From Paraburkholderia gardini (lineage in GTDB: Bacteria; Pseudomonadota; Gammaproteobacteria; Burkholderiales; Burkholderiaceae): a stretch of DNA of 64,000 nucleotides. Positions 42,707 through 51,712 of this stretch are shown here, in pieces. Positions within the stretch are counted from its first letter, which is position 1; each line of letters starts with the position of its first letter. Location of the stretch: positions 1 through 64,000 of the forward strand of contig NZ_CAJQYY010000028.1 in assembly GCF_907164575.1 (NCBI RefSeq), given 5' to 3'. Both the position numbers and the translations under genes were made by a program. The notes under the pieces are model-generated. The model saw only the letters and a program-made list of their open reading frames with translations, was not told the DNA's origin and made no database searches.

Positions 42707-45288
42707 GCGACTCGCAGCGTATTTCGATCAACGTTTCGGCAGGCGCAAGGCGAGCGCGCCGCTTCACGCTGTCTGATCTCATCGCGCAGGCCGCTCGCAT
42801 GACGCTGCGCGACTGGCGCGCGGGCGAACTGACGATGCTGCTGCTCGCGCTGGTGCTGGCCGTAGCAGCGCTCTCGAGCGTCGGCTTTCTTGCCGACCGC
42901 CTGCATCAGGGGCTCGAGCGCGACGCGCGACAGATGATCGGCGCCGATTTCATCGTGCGCGCCGATCATCCGGTCGATCCGCAGTTCAGCCGGGAAGCCA
43001 CGGCGCTGAAGCTGAACACGGCGCGCACCGCGATTTTCCCTTCGATGATCAGTTCGACGGCGGCCCAGCCGTTGTCGCGGCTCGCGGCGATCAAGGCCGT
43101 GTCGGACGCCTATCCGTTGCGCGGCGCGCTGCGCATCGCCCCCGCGCCCGATGCGCCCGACCACGCCGCCAGCGCGATTCCGCCGAAAGGCACCGTGTGG
43201 GTCGATCCGGCGCTGCTCGATGCGCTGAAGCTGCGCGTGGGCGATCCGGTGAAGGTCGGCAGCCGCACGTTCACGATTGGCGCGGTGATCACGCGTGAGC
43301 TGGACCGCGGGTTCTCGTTCGTCAACTTTTCACCGCGCCTGATGATGCGCGACGACGAACTCGCGTCGACCGGATTGATCGCTTACGGCAGCCGGGTCAC
43401 GTATCGCCTGCTCGTCGCCGGTCAGGACGACGCCGTCGCGCAGTTCGCGCAGTGGTCGCATGCGCGCGTCGATGGCGGCAAGATGCGCGGCGTCGCGCTG
43501 GAATCGTTGCAGGACGGCCAGCCGCAGGTGCGCCAGACGCTCGACCGCGCGAGCCATTTCCTCACGCTTGTCTCACTGCTCACGGCGTTGCTGGCGGCCG
43601 TCGCGATCGCGATGGCCGCGCATCGCTACATGCGCCGACACCTCGACGGCTGCGCGGCGATGCGCTGCCTCGGCGTCAGCCAGAAAACGCTGCGCGCGCT
43701 CTTCACGCTCGAATTCATCGGGCTTGGCGTGATCGGCGGCGCGCTGGGCGTCCTGCTCGGTTTTGGCGGCCATCTTGCGTTGCTGTGGTGGCTCGCGAGC
43801 CTCATCGACGTCGCGTTGCCGTGGCCGTCCGCGTGGCCCGCGCTCGAAGGCGTCGCGGCCGGTCTCGTCCTGCTGCTCGGCTTCGCGCTGCCGCCGCTGT
43901 TGCCGCTCACGCGTGTGCCGCCGGTGCGCGTGCTGCGCCGCGAGTGGGGCGAGGAGGGGCGCATCGCATGGGCTGCGTACGCGCTCGGCATCGTGCTGTT
44001 CGCGGCGTTGCTGATCGTCGCGGCGGGTGAACTGAAGCTGGGCGGCATCGTCGCGGGGGGCTTCGCGGGCGGGCTGCTCGTGTTCGCGCTCGTCGCGCGG
44101 CTCGCGTTGTGGGGTGCCTCGAAGCTCGTGCGCAGCGAGCGGGTGAACGCGGGCATCGGCTGGCGGTATGCGCTGGCTTCGCTGGAACGGCGCAGCAACG
44201 CGAGCGCGTTGCAGATCACCGCGCTGGGCATCGGCCTCATGTGCCTGCTGCTGATCGCGATGACACGCAACGATCTCGTCGCCGGCTGGCGCAAATCGAC
44301 GCCGCCCGATGCGCCGAACGAGTTCATCATCGACATCCAGCCCGCCCAGCGCGAAGCAGTGACGCAGTATCTGACGGCGCACGGCCTGCCGGGTGCCGAA
44401 CTGTCGCCGATGGTGCGCGGCCGGCTGATCGGGATCAACGGCAAGCCGGTCAATCCCGATTCGTACAAGTCCGAGGACGCGCGGCGCCTCGTGGATCGCG
44501 AGTTCAATCTCTCGTACACGACGAGCCTGCCTGACGACAACCGCATCGAGGCCGGCACGTGGTATGGCAAAACCACTTCGCCGCAGATCTCGATCGAACA
44601 GGGGCTCGCGAAAATCCTCGACGTGAAGCCCGGTGATACGCTGCGTTTCGACGTGACCGGACTGCGGATCGACGCGCCCGTCACGAGCGTGCGCAAGCTC
44701 GACTGGGGCTCGTTCAAGGTCAACTTCTTCGTGCTGATGCCGCCGGCCGCGTTGCAGGATTTTCCCGCGACGTTCATCACGAGCTTCCATTTACCACCCG
44801 AAAAGCGCGCGACGATCGACGGCCTGATCGCCACCTTTCCGAACCTCACCGCGATCGACACCGGCCCGATTCTCGCGCAGGTGCAGCGCGTGTTGCAGCA
44901 GGTGATCGGCGCGGTGCAGTTCCTGTTCGCGTTCACGCTCGCGGCGGGCGTGCTGGTGCTGTACGCGGCGCTCGCCGGCACGCGCGACGAGCGCATGCGA
45001 GAATCCGCGCTGCTACGCGCGCTGGGTGCATCGCATACGCAAGTGCGTGCCGTTCAGGTGGCCGAATTCGTCGCGGTCGGCGCGCTCGCCGGCCTGATGG
45101 CGGCGCTGGGCGCGCAGGCCATCGGCTGGGTGCTCGCGACGCGCGTCTTCGATTTTCATCTCGAGCTCGACCCGTGGCTGCCGCCAGCCGGGATTGCCGC
45201 GGGCATCGCGTGCGCGGGCATCGGCGGCTGGCTGAGCCTGCGACGTGTGCTGGCGCGTCCGGCGCTCCAGTCGCTGCGCGACGCATGA
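42703..45288 (+). CDS. FtsX-like ABC transporter permease (YbbP-type)
   Basis: An 861-residue polytopic protein with two FtsX-like permease domains and a large periplasmic part between them. Typical are the N-terminal LTMLLLALVLAVAALSSVGF, the cluster LTALLAAVAIAMAAHRYMRR with MRCLGVSQKTLRALFTLEFI, and a second core ending RESALLRALGASHTQVRAVQ. It resembles YbbP, whose ATPase YbbA is not encoded nearby. The start is a TTG at 42703 behind AGGAG (42689-42693) within the DUF4126 end. An ATG at 42799 would drop only a cytosolic stretch. Confidence 0.85.
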   Translation: MSDSQRISINVSAGARRARRFTLSDLIAQAARMTLRDWRAGELTMLLLALVLAVAALSSVGFLADRLHQGLERDARQMIGADFIVRADHPVDPQFSREATALKLNTARTAIFPSMISSTAAQPLSRLAAIKAVSDAYPLRGALRIAPAPDAPDHAASAIPPKGTVWVDPALLDALKLRVGDPVKVGSRTFTIGAVITRELDRGFSFVNFSPRLMMRDDELASTGLIAYGSRVTYRLLVAGQDDAVAQFAQWSHARVDGGKMRGVALESLQDGQPQVRQTLDRASHFLTLVSLLTALLAAVAIAMAAHRYMRRHLDGCAAMRCLGVSQKTLRALFTLEFIGLGVIGGALGVLLGFGGHLALLWWLASLIDVALPWPSAWPALEGVAAGLVLLLGFALPPLLPLTRVPPVRVLRREWGEEGRIAWAAYALGIVLFAALLIVAAGELKLGGIVAGGFAGGLLVFALVARLALWGASKLVRSERVNAGIGWRYALASLERRSNASALQITALGIGLMCLLLIAMTRNDLVAGWRKSTPPDAPNEFIIDIQPAQREAVTQYLTAHGLPGAELSPMVRGRLIGINGKPVNPDSYKSEDARRLVDREFNLSYTTSLPDDNRIEAGTWYGKTTSPQISIEQGLAKILDVKPGDTLRFDVTGLRIDAPVTSVRKLDWGSFKVNFFVLMPPAALQDFPATFITSFHLPPEKRATIDGLIATFPNLTAIDTGPILAQVQRVLQQVIGAVQFLFAFTLAAGVLVLYAALAGTRDERMRESALLRALGASHTQVRAVQVAEFVAVGALAGLMAALGAQAIGWVLATRVFDFHLELDPWLPPAGIAAGIACAGIGGWLSLRRVLARPALQSLRDA

Positions 45289-45325
45289 CGTTGCCTGTTT
45301 TTTCGACTTCCTTCTCTTTTCACGT

Positions 45326-45736
45326 ATGACTGATCCGATCGACGAAGCGCCCGCGCAGACCACGGCCTTCGAACTCGTGGGCGGTGAGACGCGCGTGCGC
45401 GAACTCATCGACCGCTTTTATGACCTGATGGACCTCGAACCTGAATTCGCCGGCATCCGCGCGCTCCATCCGCCGACGCTCGAAGGCTCGCGCGACAAGT
45501 TCTTCTGGTTCCTGTGCGGCTGGCTGGGCGGCCCCGATCACTATGTCGGCCGCTTCGGACATCCGCGCCTGCGCGCGCGGCATCTGCCGTTCGCGATTGC
45601 TTCGGATGAACGCGACCAGTGGCTGCGCTGCATGGCCTCTGCGATGGAAGACATCGGTCTGCCGGAAACGCTGCGCGAACGGCTGCTGCATTCGTTCTTC
45701 GAAACCGCCGACTGGATGCGCAACCGGCCGGGTTGA
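45326..45736 (+). CDS. Group II truncated haemoglobin
   Basis: A 136-residue trHb of the group II (TrHbO/GlbO-like) type, a haem protein for O2, NO or redox handling. It has the N-terminal ELVGGETRVRELIDRFYDLM, the E-helix region with FFWFLCGWLGG, the proximal His in RARHLPF and Trp in DQWLRCMASAM (the group II G8 Trp). The Phe/Tyr patterns fit the family, but the distal B10 residue (Tyr) should be checked by alignment. It starts 37 bases after the permease. Confidence 0.88.
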   Translation: MTDPIDEAPAQTTAFELVGGETRVRELIDRFYDLMDLEPEFAGIRALHPPTLEGSRDKFFWFLCGWLGGPDHYVGRFGHPRLRARHLPFAIASDERDQWLRCMASAMEDIGLPETLRERLLHSFFETADWMRNRPG

Positions 45737-45907
45737 GCGGACGTTCGCGCTTCCGGCATCGGCCCAGTCCGTAGCCCATCGCCCGAGGGCAAGCTGGCCT
45801 GCCGGAACGACCGGTACAGTCCGGCTGGTTGTGACGTGGCGGCTGACTTCCGGCTCGCCGGGCTGCCCGGCATAATGATTTTTTCGCGGAATAACGAAGG
45901 ATTCCCC

Positions 45908-46639
45908 ATGACGACGCGCGCGCTCTTTCGCGACGATGCCTATCTCACGCAATGCGACGCCACGATTACGGCCGTGGACGAGCAGGGTATTCATCTCGAC
46001 CAGACGGTGTTCTATCCGCTCGGCGGCGGCCAGGCGGGCGACGCCGGTACGCTGGCGCTTGCCGACGGTACACGTCTTGTCATCGCGGATACGCGCAAGG
46101 CGAAATTCGAGGGTGCCACGCCCGACGACGCCGTCCACGTGCCGGCGCCCGATCAGGACGCGCTGCTGGCCCGCTTTCAGCCGGGTGTACGGGTCACGGC
46201 GGCCATCGACTGGGAGCGCCGCTACCGGCACATGCGGCTGCACACCGCGAGCCACCTGATCTGCGCGGTGCTGCCGTATCCAGTGGACGGCTGCAGCATC
46301 ACGAGCGAATACGCGCGCCTCGATCTTGCGACGGTCGAGCCGATCGGGCGCGAGATGATCGAAGCGCGTCTTGCCGAACTGGTCGGCGGTGCGCACGGCG
46401 TGTCGACACAATGGATCACGGACGAAGAAATGGAGCAGCGTCCGGAACTCGTTCGCACGATGAGCGTGAAGCCGCCGATGGGGTTGGGGCGCGTGCGTCT
46501 CCTGCGCATCGAAGATGTAGATCTTCAGCCGTGCGGCGGCACGCATGTGCGCAACACGCAGGAAATCGGCGCGCTGCGTGTGGCGAAGCTGGAAAAGAAG
46601 AGTGCGCGCACGCGCCGGATCGTGCTGGAATTCGCCTGA
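45908..46639 (+). CDS. Alanyl-tRNA editing protein (AlaX-like)
   Basis: A 243-residue free-standing editing domain that hydrolyses mischarged Ser- or Gly-tRNA(Ala). The metal-binding motifs HTASH (HxxxH) and CGGTH (CxxxH) are intact; FYPLGGGQAGDAG is typical of the N-terminal glycine motif. It begins MTTRALFRDDAYLTQCDATI. An upstream in-frame codon at 45836 is less likely, because the family N-terminus matches here. It is separated from the trHb gene by 171 bases that show no further feature. Confidence 0.9.
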   Translation: MTTRALFRDDAYLTQCDATITAVDEQGIHLDQTVFYPLGGGQAGDAGTLALADGTRLVIADTRKAKFEGATPDDAVHVPAPDQDALLARFQPGVRVTAAIDWERRYRHMRLHTASHLICAVLPYPVDGCSITSEYARLDLATVEPIGREMIEARLAELVGGAHGVSTQWITDEEMEQRPELVRTMSVKPPMGLGRVRLLRIEDVDLQPCGGTHVRNTQEIGALRVAKLEKKSARTRRIVLEFA

Positions 46640-46695
46640 TATTCGCCCGATATACGTCGCGCAGACAGGGCGGCGGCGTTCAGCCAGCCGCCGGC

Positions 46696-47442
46696 TTATC
46701 GCCCGGCGCTGACGTCCAGCAACGCGCCGTTCACGTACGAAGCCGCATCGCTTAACAGCCACACGATCGCTTCGGCCACTTCGTCCGCGCTGCCCGCGCG
46801 GCCGAGCGGCGTTTGTGCGCCAAGCGCGGCGGCGCGATCCGGGCGGCCACCGCTCGCGTGAATCTCGGTATCGATGAGGCCGGGGCGCACCGCGTTCACG
46901 CGCACGCCCTGCGGGCCCAGTTCTTTCGCGAGACCGATCGTCATCGTATCGACCGCACCTTTCGAACTCGCGTAGTCGACGTATTCGTTCGGCGAACCAA
47001 GCCGCGACGCCGCCGACGACACGTTCACGATCGCACCGCCATCGCCGCCGCGATCTTTCGCCATGCGCCGGGCGGCTTCACGCGCGACCAGAAACGCGCC
47101 GAACACGTTGACGTCGAACACCCGCCTGAGCCGTTCGGCGTCCATATCCGCGAGCTGCATCGAAGGCGCGACGATACCCGCGTTGTTGACCACGGCGTCG
47201 ATGCGCCCGAACGCGTGCACGAGCGAATCGAACATCGCGATGACGGCGCCTTCATCGGCGACGTCGCCAGCAATCACGCGCGCGTGGCCGCCGGCGCGGC
47301 CGACTTCGGCGGCGGTTTCACGCGCGGCCGCTTCGTTGTGCGCGTAGTTCACGCCGACCGACCAGCCGCGGACGCCCAGAAGCCGCGCGGTGGCGCGTCC
47401 GATGCCGCGGCTTGCACCAGTGATCAGAACGACTTTGGTCAT
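46696..47442 (-). CDS. SDR-family oxidoreductase (FabG-like)
   Basis: A 248-residue canonical SDR. Visible are VVLITGASRGIGRATARLL (cofactor loop), VNNAGIV, the catalytic Ser in VNVSSAASRLG and YASSK (YxxxK), and RVNAVRPGLIDTEIHASGG near the substrate end. The substrate is unknown. It belongs to the glucose-dehydrogenase/FabG-type broad class. It is convergent with the AlaX gene and starts 45 bases after the LOG-family gene stop. Confidence 0.9.
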   Translation of the reverse strand: MTKVVLITGASRGIGRATARLLGVRGWSVGVNYAHNEAAARETAAEVGRAGGHARVIAGDVADEGAVIAMFDSLVHAFGRIDAVVNNAGIVAPSMQLADMDAERLRRVFDVNVFGAFLVAREAARRMAKDRGGDGGAIVNVSSAASRLGSPNEYVDYASSKGAVDTMTIGLAKELGPQGVRVNAVRPGLIDTEIHASGGRPDRAAALGAQTPLGRAGSADEVAEAIVWLLSDAASYVNGALLDVSAGR

Positions 47443-47487
47443 GGCGAAAAGCTCAGAAAAATATCCGGCGATGGGTGAGCGAGGCGC

Positions 47488-48072
47488 TCAGACGGCTGCG
47501 CGGTTCTGCGCCCATTTGTCCGTGGCGGGCGGCCGGTAGCGTTGCAGCTTGCCGATCAGCGAATCGGGGTCGGCGTCGATCTGCAGAATGTCGAAGTACT
47601 TCTGCTGCATGAAACCTTCGTCGACGGTATGACGCAGCAACGACACGAGCGGATCGTAGAAGCCGTCGATGTTGAGCACGGCCACCGGTTTCTGGTGATA
47701 GCCGAGCTGCGCCCATGTGAATACCTCGAACAGCTCCTCGAGCGTGCCGGCGCCGCCTGGCATCGCGACGAACGCGTCGGACAGATCGGCCATCATCTTC
47801 TTGCGCTGATGCATGTCGGGTACGACGTGCAGTTCCGTCAGCCCGTTATGGCCGACTTCCTTGTTCACCAGCAACTCGGGAATCACGCCGATCGCGCGGC
47901 CGCCAGCGGCCATGACTTCATCGGCGATCACGCCCATCAGGCCGACCTTGCCGCCGCCGTACACGAGCGCGAGGTCCGCTTTGACCAGTGCGCGGCCGAA
48001 TGCCTTCGCGGCTTCGGCGTAAAGAGGGCGGGCTCCATCCGAGGAGCCGCAATAGACACATACCGCTTTCAT
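47488..48072 (-). CDS. LOG-family cytokinin riboside 5'-monophosphate phosphoribohydrolase
   Basis: A 194-residue protein of the LOG family (TIGR00730), which releases adenine-type bases from nucleoside monophosphates. The signature PGGAGTLEELFEVFTWAQLG and the N-terminal VCVYCGSSDGARPLY are clear, as is VYGGGKVGLMGVIAD. In bacteria its usual target is often AMP or another 5'-monophosphate. The ATG at 48072 follows AAGGA. The TetR gene's stop lies 3 bases upstream, so the two are one unit. Confidence 0.88.
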   Translation of the reverse strand: MKAVCVYCGSSDGARPLYAEAAKAFGRALVKADLALVYGGGKVGLMGVIADEVMAAGGRAIGVIPELLVNKEVGHNGLTELHVVPDMHQRKKMMADLSDAFVAMPGGAGTLEELFEVFTWAQLGYHQKPVAVLNIDGFYDPLVSLLRHTVDEGFMQQKYFDILQIDADPDSLIGKLQRYRPPATDKWAQNRAAV

Positions 48073-48074
48073 GC

Positions 48075-48800
48075 TCAACTGTCCTTCGTTTCTGTGCGCG
48101 GCGCGGCGCCGTCCCTGGGTGGAAGGTAATCGTAAAACTCGCGCCTGGGCAGTTTGCCTGAAACGAGATCGTCGAAGATCTGACGCGAGCGGCCCCGCAG
48201 ATACGGCGCCATCAGCGAGATGATCTGCACGCTGACCTGATGCAGCTCGCCGCGGATCGTCTCCTGCTCGTTGTATTTGCGCGGGTTCATCACGAACTGG
48301 TACGACAGCCAGTAGGTGGCGATCACACCGATATTGGTCGCGATCACATGCAGTTCGTCGGGCGTCGCGAACATTTCGCCGTCCGTCACCAGCTGCTCGC
48401 AGAACTGGCTCGCGAAACGCACCTTGTGGCTGATGATCTGCTTGAAATGCGTTTCGAGCGTGCGGTTACGCGCGAGCAGGTCGTTCAGATCGCGATACAG
48501 GAAGCGATAGCGCCATGTGAAATCGATCATGTACTGCAGATACGACCACATTTCGTCGATGGTTGCACGGTGATCGTCGGGGAAACGCAGACGCTTTTCG
48601 ATCTCCTGCTCGAACTGGCTGAAGATGCTGTTGATGATGTCGTCTTTATTGCGGAAGTGGTAGTACAGGTTGCCTGGACTGATCTCCATTTCCTCGGCGA
48701 TCGTCGTGGTCGTGACGTTCGGCTCGCCGATTTCGTTGAAGAGCTTCAGCGAAAGCTCGAGAATCCGTTCGCGGGTGCGGCGGGGAGGTTTGGCTTCCAT
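48075..48800 (-). CDS. TetR-family transcriptional regulator
   Basis: A 241-residue regulator. The HTH is seen in RTRERILELSLKLFNEIGEP, then TTTIAEEMEISPGNLYYHFR and NKDDIINSI. The C-terminal domain has Phe/Tyr/Trp-rich helices (WSYLQYMIDFTWRYRFLYRD), suggesting a hydrophobic ligand such as an acyl compound, but this is only a hint. The start is ambiguous: ATG at 48800 (AGGG 9 bases before) or 48842. It controls at least itself and possibly the following LOG-family gene. Confidence 0.85.
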   Translation of the reverse strand: MEAKPPRRTRERILELSLKLFNEIGEPNVTTTTIAEEMEISPGNLYYHFRNKDDIINSIFSQFEQEIEKRLRFPDDHRATIDEMWSYLQYMIDFTWRYRFLYRDLNDLLARNRTLETHFKQIISHKVRFASQFCEQLVTDGEMFATPDELHVIATNIGVIATYWLSYQFVMNPRKYNEQETIRGELHQVSVQIISLMAPYLRGRSRQIFDDLVSGKLPRREFYDYLPPRDGAAPRTETKDS

Positions 48801-48877
48801 GTCGTCCGGCCCTGGTTTGGCCGGGTTGGTGCGCGGCAACATCTGTCGCGCAATCCACCCGGACGCGGTTCGTATTG

Positions 48878-48900
48878 TCAGAATTGATCGTCTGATTATA
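48878..48900 (-). promoter_or_regulatory. TetR-gene promoter with a small dyad
   Basis: A perfect TATAAT on the minus strand (48900-48895). The complementary segments TCAGA (48878-48882) and TCTGA (48891-48895) form a 5-bp inverted repeat with an 8-base centre overlapping the -10 end, which could be the autoregulatory operator. The -35 is poor. Confidence 0.4.
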
Positions 48901-48978
48901 AACCGGACGTAAACTGACCAGGGCTACCGCGCGCCCGTGCGCCGGACGACATCCAGGCTATTCAGGTGAGTCGCCGGT

Positions 48979-49626
48979 TCAACGCCACGCGTCGATCCAG
49001 CGGACGACGAGCGGCGTCAGCACCAGTCCCCACGTCATCAGACACATCACGAGCGCGACCATCACGGCGGCGCTGCCGAGATCCTTCGCGCGGCGCGACA
49101 GTTCGTGGCGTTCGAGCGAGATGCGGTCGATGGCGGCTTCGACGCTCGAATTCAGCAGCTCGACGATCAGGACCAGCAACACGGAGCCGAGCAGCAGCAC
49201 GCGCGCGACCGGCTCGACCGGTACGATCAGGCCGATCGGCAGCAGGATCGCCGCCAGCGTCAGCTCCTGGCGAAACGCACTTTCCTCACGGATCGCAACC
49301 TGGAAACCGGCCAGCGAATTCTTCATCGCGTGCCATGCCCGCGTGAGCCCGCGATTGCCCTTGTACGGATTGAACGGCAAGGGCGCGAGCGGATCGTCGG
49401 GACTCAGCGGTTCGCTGGGTGTGCCGGCGTGCGTATCGGTTTCGTTTGTATCCGGATGTGGATCGTCGTCGAAAGGATCGCCGCCTGCGTTTCGCGCATC
49501 GGCGGCATCGGCAGTATCGGCGACGTGAGGACGCGCCGCGTCACGCGGCGCGCGAGGCGCGTCCGTGGACGGACGCCGGACAGAAGACGTTCTCGCCTGC
49601 ATGGTGGACTGTGCGCGCCGCGTCAT
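48979..49626 (-). CDS. dgkA: Diacylglycerol kinase (DgkA) with long N-terminal extension
   Basis: DgkA phosphorylates diacylglycerol to phosphatidic acid in the inner membrane. The C-terminal part has the family's three helices and the signature VELLNSSVEAAIDRISLERH, then ELSRRAKDLGSAAVMVAL. The total is 215 residues instead of about 122. The first 95 or so are disordered, rich in Ala, Asp, Pro and Thr (DPFDDDPHPDTNETD), and precede GLTRAWHAMKNS, where the family starts. The ATG at 49626 overlaps the stop of the upstream glycosyltransferase. A start at 49602 lacks a ribosome site. Confidence 0.88.
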   Translation of the reverse strand: MTRRAQSTMQARTSSVRRPSTDAPRAPRDAARPHVADTADAADARNAGGDPFDDDPHPDTNETDTHAGTPSEPLSPDDPLAPLPFNPYKGNRGLTRAWHAMKNSLAGFQVAIREESAFRQELTLAAILLPIGLIVPVEPVARVLLLGSVLLVLIVELLNSSVEAAIDRISLERHELSRRAKDLGSAAVMVALVMCLMTWGLVLTPLVVRWIDAWR

Positions 49627-50654
49627 GCGGCGGCGCTTTCCTCGCTGAACGACGGGCGCGGCAGCGGCTTCAGGTGCGCGGCGAACTGCTCCGATGCCGC
49701 ACCCCACGAAAAACGTTCCGCCCACGCGCGCGCATGGTTGCGATCGATCTTCAGCGCTTCGAGACACGCCTCGCGCAGGTCTTCGTTCATCGCGCCCGCG
49801 CCGCCGTCGCCGAGCACGTCGATCGGGCCGGTCACCGGGTACGCCGCGACCGGCGTGCCGCACGCGAGCGCTTCGAGCAGCACGAGACCGAACGTGTCGG
49901 TACGGCTCGGGAAGACGAATACGTCGGCGGCGGCGTAGACCTTCGCGAGTTCGGCCTGCGTCAGCACGCCGAGATAGTTCGCCGTCGGATAGCGCGACTT
50001 CAGTTCCGCGAGCGCGGGGCCTTCGCCCGCGACCCATTTCGAGCCCGGCAGATCGAGCTTCAGAAACGCCTCGACGTTTTTCTCGACCGCCACGCGCCCG
50101 ACATACAGAAAGATCGGCCGCGCGCTGTTGAGCACCTTCGAGTCCATCTGGTGAAAGATGTCGAGATCGACGCCACGCGTCCACAGCACGACGTTCGTGA
50201 AGCCGAATTTCTCGAGGTCGGTTTTTACCACGGGCGTCGGCGCCATCACGGCGAGCGACGGCTTGTGGAACCAGTGCAGGAACCTGTACGTGGCGGCGAG
50301 CGGCATGCCGAAGCGGGCCTGCACGTACTCGGGAAAACGCGTGTGATACGCGGTCGTGAACGGCAGCTTGTGCTGGATCGCATACGCGCGCGCCGCGAGA
50401 CCGAGCGGACCTTCGGTGGCGATATGCAGCGCGTCGGGCGCGAATTCGCCGATACGTCGACGCAGACGCTTTTTCGGCAGCAGCGACAGGCGGATCTCGG
50501 GATACGTCGGGCACGGGATCGTGTGGAATTCGAGCGGCGTCAGCAGGTCGACGCGATGACCGAGCGCGGTCAGCTCGCGCGTCGTGTTCTTCAGCGTGCG
50601 AACAACGCCGTTGACCTGCGGTTCCCATGCATCGGTGACGATCATGATCTTCAT
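49623..50654 (-). CDS. Glycosyltransferase family 4, lipid glycosyltransferase (Agt-like) candidate
   Basis: A 343-residue GT-B enzyme. Acceptor side: MKIMIVTDAWEPQVNGVVRT and FHTIPCPTYPEIRLSL. Donor side: IFLYVGRVAVEKNVEAFL, WVAGEGPALAEL and FVFPSRTDTFGLVLLEALA (EX7E-type). Such sequences (SqdX/PimB/MgtA group) add sugars to diacylglycerol or lipids. Its position between a PlcP-type phosphoesterase and DgkA suggests that it glycosylates diacylglycerol, as Agt does in phosphate-starved bacteria. It begins 69 bases after the phosphoesterase gene and overlaps dgkA. Confidence 0.8.
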   Translation of the reverse strand: MKIMIVTDAWEPQVNGVVRTLKNTTRELTALGHRVDLLTPLEFHTIPCPTYPEIRLSLLPKKRLRRRIGEFAPDALHIATEGPLGLAARAYAIQHKLPFTTAYHTRFPEYVQARFGMPLAATYRFLHWFHKPSLAVMAPTPVVKTDLEKFGFTNVVLWTRGVDLDIFHQMDSKVLNSARPIFLYVGRVAVEKNVEAFLKLDLPGSKWVAGEGPALAELKSRYPTANYLGVLTQAELAKVYAAADVFVFPSRTDTFGLVLLEALACGTPVAAYPVTGPIDVLGDGGAGAMNEDLREACLEALKIDRNHARAWAERFSWGAASEQFAAHLKPLPRPSFSEESAAA

Positions 50655-50723
50655 CGTTGTGACCCAGGTAAGGTGAAAAGGTAACGCGTGTCCAGCGGGT
50701 GTTGACGTGATGTGACAGGGGCT

Positions 50724-51668
50724 TTAAGCGGCGGTCGCCCGGGCCTTTTGCGCGCTCGCTTCCGGCGAGCGCATGACGGTCCAGTAAATCACCTTGAGTT
50801 CGCCTTCGAACGTCTCGACGAGCGCCGACAGACTCTCGACCCAGTCGCCGTCGTTGCAATACAGCACGCCGTCGATGTCGCGAATCTCGGCCTTGTGGAT
50901 GTGCCCGCAGACCACGCCATCGCAGCCGCGGCGGCGCGCTTCGTCGGTCATCACGCGTTCGAACGACGAGATGAAGTTCACCGCGTTTTTCACCTGATGC
51001 TTCAGGTATTGCGACAGCGACCAGTACTGGAAGCCGAGCCGGCTGCGGATCCGGTTGAACCAGCGGTTGAGCAGCAGGATCAGCGTGTAAGCCGAATCGC
51101 CGAGATAGGCGAGCCACTTCGCGTGCTGGATCACGCCGTCGAACAGATCGCCGTGCGTGATCCACAGGCGCTTGCCGGCAAGCGTCGTGTGAAATGCCTC
51201 GCCGCGCACGTGGATGTCGCCGAACGCGAGGTCGCAGAACTGGCGCGCGCCTTCGTCGTGATTGCCGGGCACGTAGACGACCTGGGTGCCCTTTCTCGCC
51301 TTGCGCAGGATCTTCTGCACAACGTCGTTGTGCGCCTGCGGCCAGTACCAGCCTTTCTTCAACTGCCAGCCGTCGATGATGTCGCCGACGAGATACAGGT
51401 ATTCCGATTCGTTGTGCCGCAGAAAATCCAGCAGGTACGGCGCCTGACAGCCGTTCGAACCCAGGTGGATATCCGAGAGCCAGATCGCGCGGTAGCGATG
51501 CGTCGCGTCGTGGTCGTCTTCGTGATGGCCCGTGCCCGTCATCGGTATCGACGGTGGCGGGGACAGGGGAATGGCATTGGCGGGAAGGGCGCCCGGTCCG
51601 AAAGCGACGGGGTCGACGCCGGGGCCGGTCTGGCGAAAGAGAGAAGTCGCGGACGTCTGGTTGTCCAT
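50724..51668 (-). CDS. Metallophosphoesterase of the PlcP/LpxH-like type
   Basis: A 314-residue calcineurin-like phosphoesterase, cytosolic. Metal and catalytic motifs are complete: SDIHLGSNG (DxH, about 66-68), VGDIIDGW (GD), VPGNHDEGA (GNHD), THGD and CGHIHKAE. The YbbF/LpxH fold is also marked by YWSLSQYLKHQVKNAVNFIS. The N-terminal 55 residues are unconserved. PlcP enzymes of this family hydrolyse phosphatidylcholine or phosphatidylethanolamine to diacylglycerol under phosphate limitation; LpxH acts on lipid A precursors. The gene order with a GT4 enzyme and DgkA favours the PlcP reading. Confidence 0.75.
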   Translation of the reverse strand: MDNQTSATSLFRQTGPGVDPVAFGPGALPANAIPLSPPPSIPMTGTGHHEDDHDATHRYRAIWLSDIHLGSNGCQAPYLLDFLRHNESEYLYLVGDIIDGWQLKKGWYWPQAHNDVVQKILRKARKGTQVVYVPGNHDEGARQFCDLAFGDIHVRGEAFHTTLAGKRLWITHGDLFDGVIQHAKWLAYLGDSAYTLILLLNRWFNRIRSRLGFQYWSLSQYLKHQVKNAVNFISSFERVMTDEARRRGCDGVVCGHIHKAEIRDIDGVLYCNDGDWVESLSALVETFEGELKVIYWTVMRSPEASAQKARATAA

Positions 51669-51712
51669 GGCTCACGCGTCGGGTTGCGGTACGTGCATTC
51701 GGCCATCGGCGT

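Noticed and set aside
48979-51675. An 898-codon minus-strand open frame covering three genes
   Set aside because: Only its last 215 codons are DgkA. The rest is a shifted frame over the glycosyltransferase and phosphoesterase genes, and the overlap ATGA fixes the DgkA start at 49626.
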